Shown in pieces: positions 61,519 to 64,000 of a stretch of 64,000 nt of DNA; position 1 is the first letter of the stretch; each line of letters starts with the position of its first letter. The DNA lies in the NCBI GenBank assembly GCA_910574455.1, contig CAJSYZ010000011.1, positions 2,774,941 to 2,838,940 of the forward strand, in the 5' to 3' direction. The notes under the pieces are model-generated. The model searched no databases, was not told the origin of the DNA, and saw only the letters and a program-made list of their open reading frames with translations. The position numbers were made by a program, and so were the translations under genes. This DNA comes from Trichaptum fuscoviolaceum (lineage: Eukaryota > Basidiomycota > Agaricomycetes > Hymenochaetales > Trichaptaceae).

Positions 61519-62617
61519 TGGACAACGAGATTGCATACAGGTGTAGATGAATGAATACTCGAAGAGTATGCGTAGTACAAAGAAATGATAATTCCATTCG
61601 ACCACTAGTATAGTGCGATCTTTGTTGCATTGTCATGCAAGAGCATCATGTGTACCTTCCGCTTGATGCATGTTGGCAAAACAGAGATATACACAGGATG
61701 TGCGAAGGACAAACCTTAACCTACTCGATTGCCATAAGTTATTTACGCATCATCGGCTCTTCGTCGATAAGCTGTGATAAAACTCAGCTCTGAATAAGCT
61801 CCTAATATTCCGCGAAATTTGGGCTGTACACGCTATAGTATATATTCCCCTACGACTACGGACCACTCCTTTGCGACACACTATATAGCCAAGCCTAAAA
61901 AAAAGATGATAAACAGACAGAAGAAGTGAGAGTGAGGAAGAGATTTAGCGATAGGGACTCTCGACACATGAAGAAGACCAAGGAAGGTGGCTGGGCGTTG
62001 TGATACAATGCACGGAGTGTAGATATCGAGATTAGTTTGAGAGGCGCAATGCGCAATGCTACACACTTTGCCCCGATAGTTGCTATTGCATCTTTCGTGG
62101 CAAATCAAGTCCGTTTCCCATGCGAACCCAGAAGGGTTGTGAAGTGGAGGAAGGAGGATGGAGATAAATAAACGGCGACAGTTGGATGGAAGTCGATATG
62201 TCGGCTGTTAATGGATGTCTCCGCACTGGTTACGTGCAACCGCGCGTGACAACCAGCACTTTCGAGACGGACGGGACGAAAGAGAGGATGGGGAGAGTAG
62301 GTGGAAGGCGGAAGGGAGATCTAAAAGGCATAGGATGGGGCAGGAATCAAATGGTGCGACACTGTTTGAAAAAATCGAGAGATGCAAAATACTTATTAAA
62401 AAACACAGATGAAGGAAAGAACGCATATTCAAACGTTGGCACTATAAGCCACCAGGCGGTGTTTGTCGCAAAGCAACTCGATTGAAATCAGCAGCTTCAG
62501 GAAATAGAAAAGAAAGAGGGTACCATGTCAGTGTCTTATTCTCAAGCAAACCAGCCACAAAACATACTTTTCGTATACACACTATTGCCCCACCAATCAA
62601 CACTTACTCTCCCTCCC
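61519..62617. other. Convergent 3' region
   Basis: About 1.1 kb between the protease stop and the transporter stop on the other strand. The open frames of 75-99 codons at 61881-62485 on either strand overlap one another and have no family support. I see no gene here. Confidence 0.4.
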
Positions 62618-64000
62618 TTAGGGAACTGAGAACAAAGGGTTTTTTAGTATAGAGTTCACATCATCTGGAAGGCCGGAGTAACGCACTTGAAGCGTGAAGA
62701 ATATGAACATCAAGCTCAACACGGTACCACTATCCAGCGCGGCGCTTGACACGTAGTTGAACTTGCTCCACCAGCCAAAGTTACGACGGCGGACAAGGTA
62801 TTGAAAGATAAAGCCCACGAAGAACCAGCTGGAATAGTTGATGCCAGTCGCAGGAGGAATGAAAGAAACGCCGTTGAGGATGATCGGCGTGCTAACGTAT
62901 TTCAGCCACGAGTTCGGACGCCTTCGTTGCCACAGCCAAAAAGGTAAGGGAAGGAAGGCGCCAATGATCATCGCATAGAGTTCCGGATGATACAATGTTC
63001 CTTTTCCAAATTGACGAGTTGGTCCAATAAGTCCCCTGACACAAACGATAAGACTGTCACGTTCATCATATACAAGGAAATCCTTACCATATTGCAGACG
63101 CAGTGAAGAATACCTGGTTGTGCGGACACGTCAGAGAGCTCTTTTGCTCAGGCTGGCAGATGTCAACCACGTTTGCAAACATCCACTCCTTTACACCGAC
63201 CTGCACAAATGCGGCCAGAATAGTCGCCAGCGATTGTACTATACATTAATTAATATCATCTGCCTCCTGCAAATCTGAACACATAAGACTCACCAAGGAA
63301 AGTCGCACGCGGAGGTACTTTAATATAATGCCCGAGTTTGAGGTCTTGCACAAACATTGTCGCTTCCGTAAGCGTCTGTACGGAGTACGCCTTGAAGACC
63401 ATGTTGGCCAAAGGGTTCCCCGGCAATACTGTCCCAGGTACTATTTGCGCTAGCAAATTTAATGTGATCTGAAAACATATCAATAAATCACGCTGTACAC
63501 TGAGAAGTACCAAATACCCACTCCCTGGCCAGTCATTGCGAAGATGAATCCACTCGGCAGGACATAGAGAATGGGTAATGCCACGCTAAGTAGAAGTGCC
63601 CAAACTGGCACACCTGTATGCCATCTCTCTGCGGCAACGATAGCCAGACCAAAGAACAAAACGAATGCCGTGCCGTACCACCAATCGGGAACTTCAGGAT
63701 AACCGCGCATCAGCTTCGCGTGAATATCGTCCTTCTCCACCCTCAAGTTCTTGAACCCATTGATCATGGATCGACCGTGGTACAAGATTGTATGGACGAT
63801 AACGCAAGTTGAGAGCGCGAAGGCAAGGAGGTAGGTCATCGCATATGTTGCCGGTAGGTACAGAGGGCTGTATTCATCGTATGCCGTAAGGTTGAAGCGA
63901 TGGTCCGCTGTCATAATGAGGGAAACATTATACTGTTGACCGTGACGATCGTACGGCTCGTTCGCGGAGATTGGGAAGTACGCGAAGTTCCAGACATTCG
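62618..64000 (-). CDS. Oligopeptide transporter (OPT family), 5' part cut by window end
   Basis: Proton-coupled uptake of small peptides or glutathione at the plasma membrane. Only the C-terminal part lies in the window: the 5' end continues beyond 64000. Membrane spans and motifs seen in order are YDEYSPLYLPATYAMTYLLA, GYPEVPDWWYGTAFVLFFGL, MTGQGVGIW, and QIVPGTVLPGNPLANMVFKA with YSVQTLTEATMFVQDLKLGHY. They are followed by IPPATGINYSSWFFVGFIFQ and RNFGWWSKFNYVSSAALDSG. These are family hallmarks (SPLYLP, GNPLANM, NYSSWFFVGF, FNYV.SAALD.G). The C-terminus is DVNSILKNPLFSVP. At least five introns split this part. Nothing suggests it is broken. Confidence 0.93.

Overview
The window reads as nuclear DNA of a filamentous basidiomycete fungus, most likely an Agaricomycete. 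Genes are dense and lie on both strands. Almost every one is broken by several 50-66 nt GT-AG introns. The gene set includes SWR1, KRI1, an anillin/Bud4-like protein, a PKA catalytic subunit, arginine-specific carbamoyl-phosphate synthase, a GH43 xylosidase, an oligopeptide transporter and a proteinase-K-like subtilase. There are no bacterial operon signatures, and I saw no rRNA, tRNA or CRISPR. Exon boundaries given here were read by eye from splice signals and frame continuity. They are models, not proven transcripts.

Layout. 1-8.87 kb: gene-poor stretch with no supportable gene. 8.9-10.8 kb (+): FAD-dependent amine/amino-acid oxidase. 11.1-15.1 kb (-): mitochondrial arginine-specific carbamoyl-phosphate synthase large chain. 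16.2-17.6 kb (+): 3-hydroxyacyl-CoA dehydrogenase. 18.2-19.9 kb (-): four-exon gene for a SAP-like, disordered nuclear protein. 20-22.5 kb: non-coding, with a diverged direct repeat. 22.6-25.0 kb (+): kinesin motor. 25.2-25.6 kb (-): small Cox14-like mitochondrial protein that appears to need a 2-nt micro-exon. 26.2-28.0 kb (-): membrane-anchored LRR protein. 28.9-34.0 kb (-): anillin/Bud4-like scaffold with a PH domain. 34.5-35.0 kb (+): tiny hypervirulence-associated-TUDOR protein. 35.1-37.5 kb (-): GH43 xylosidase. 38.3-40.4 kb (+): ArsB/CitM-type permease. 40.6-46.2 kb (-): SWR1 chromatin remodeller. 46.2-47.2 kb: two weak small-gene candidates. 47.8-49.2 kb (-): PKA catalytic subunit. 50.1-55.1 kb (-): tandem pair of paralogues of unknown function with three helical repeats. 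55.9-56.4 kb: MITE-like element. 56.8-59.4 kb (+): KRI1. 60.0-61.5 kb (+): subtilisin-like protease. 62.6-64.0 kb (-): oligopeptide transporter, cut by the window end.

Most genes are unrelated housekeeping or secretory/nutrition genes (arginine synthesis, acyl-CoA metabolism, chromatin, ribosome biogenesis, xylan and peptide use). The window is not a metabolic cluster. The parts least explained by known families are the tandem paralogue pair at 50-55 kb, the micro-exon gene at 25.2-25.6 kb, and the inverted-repeat element at 55.9-56.4 kb.
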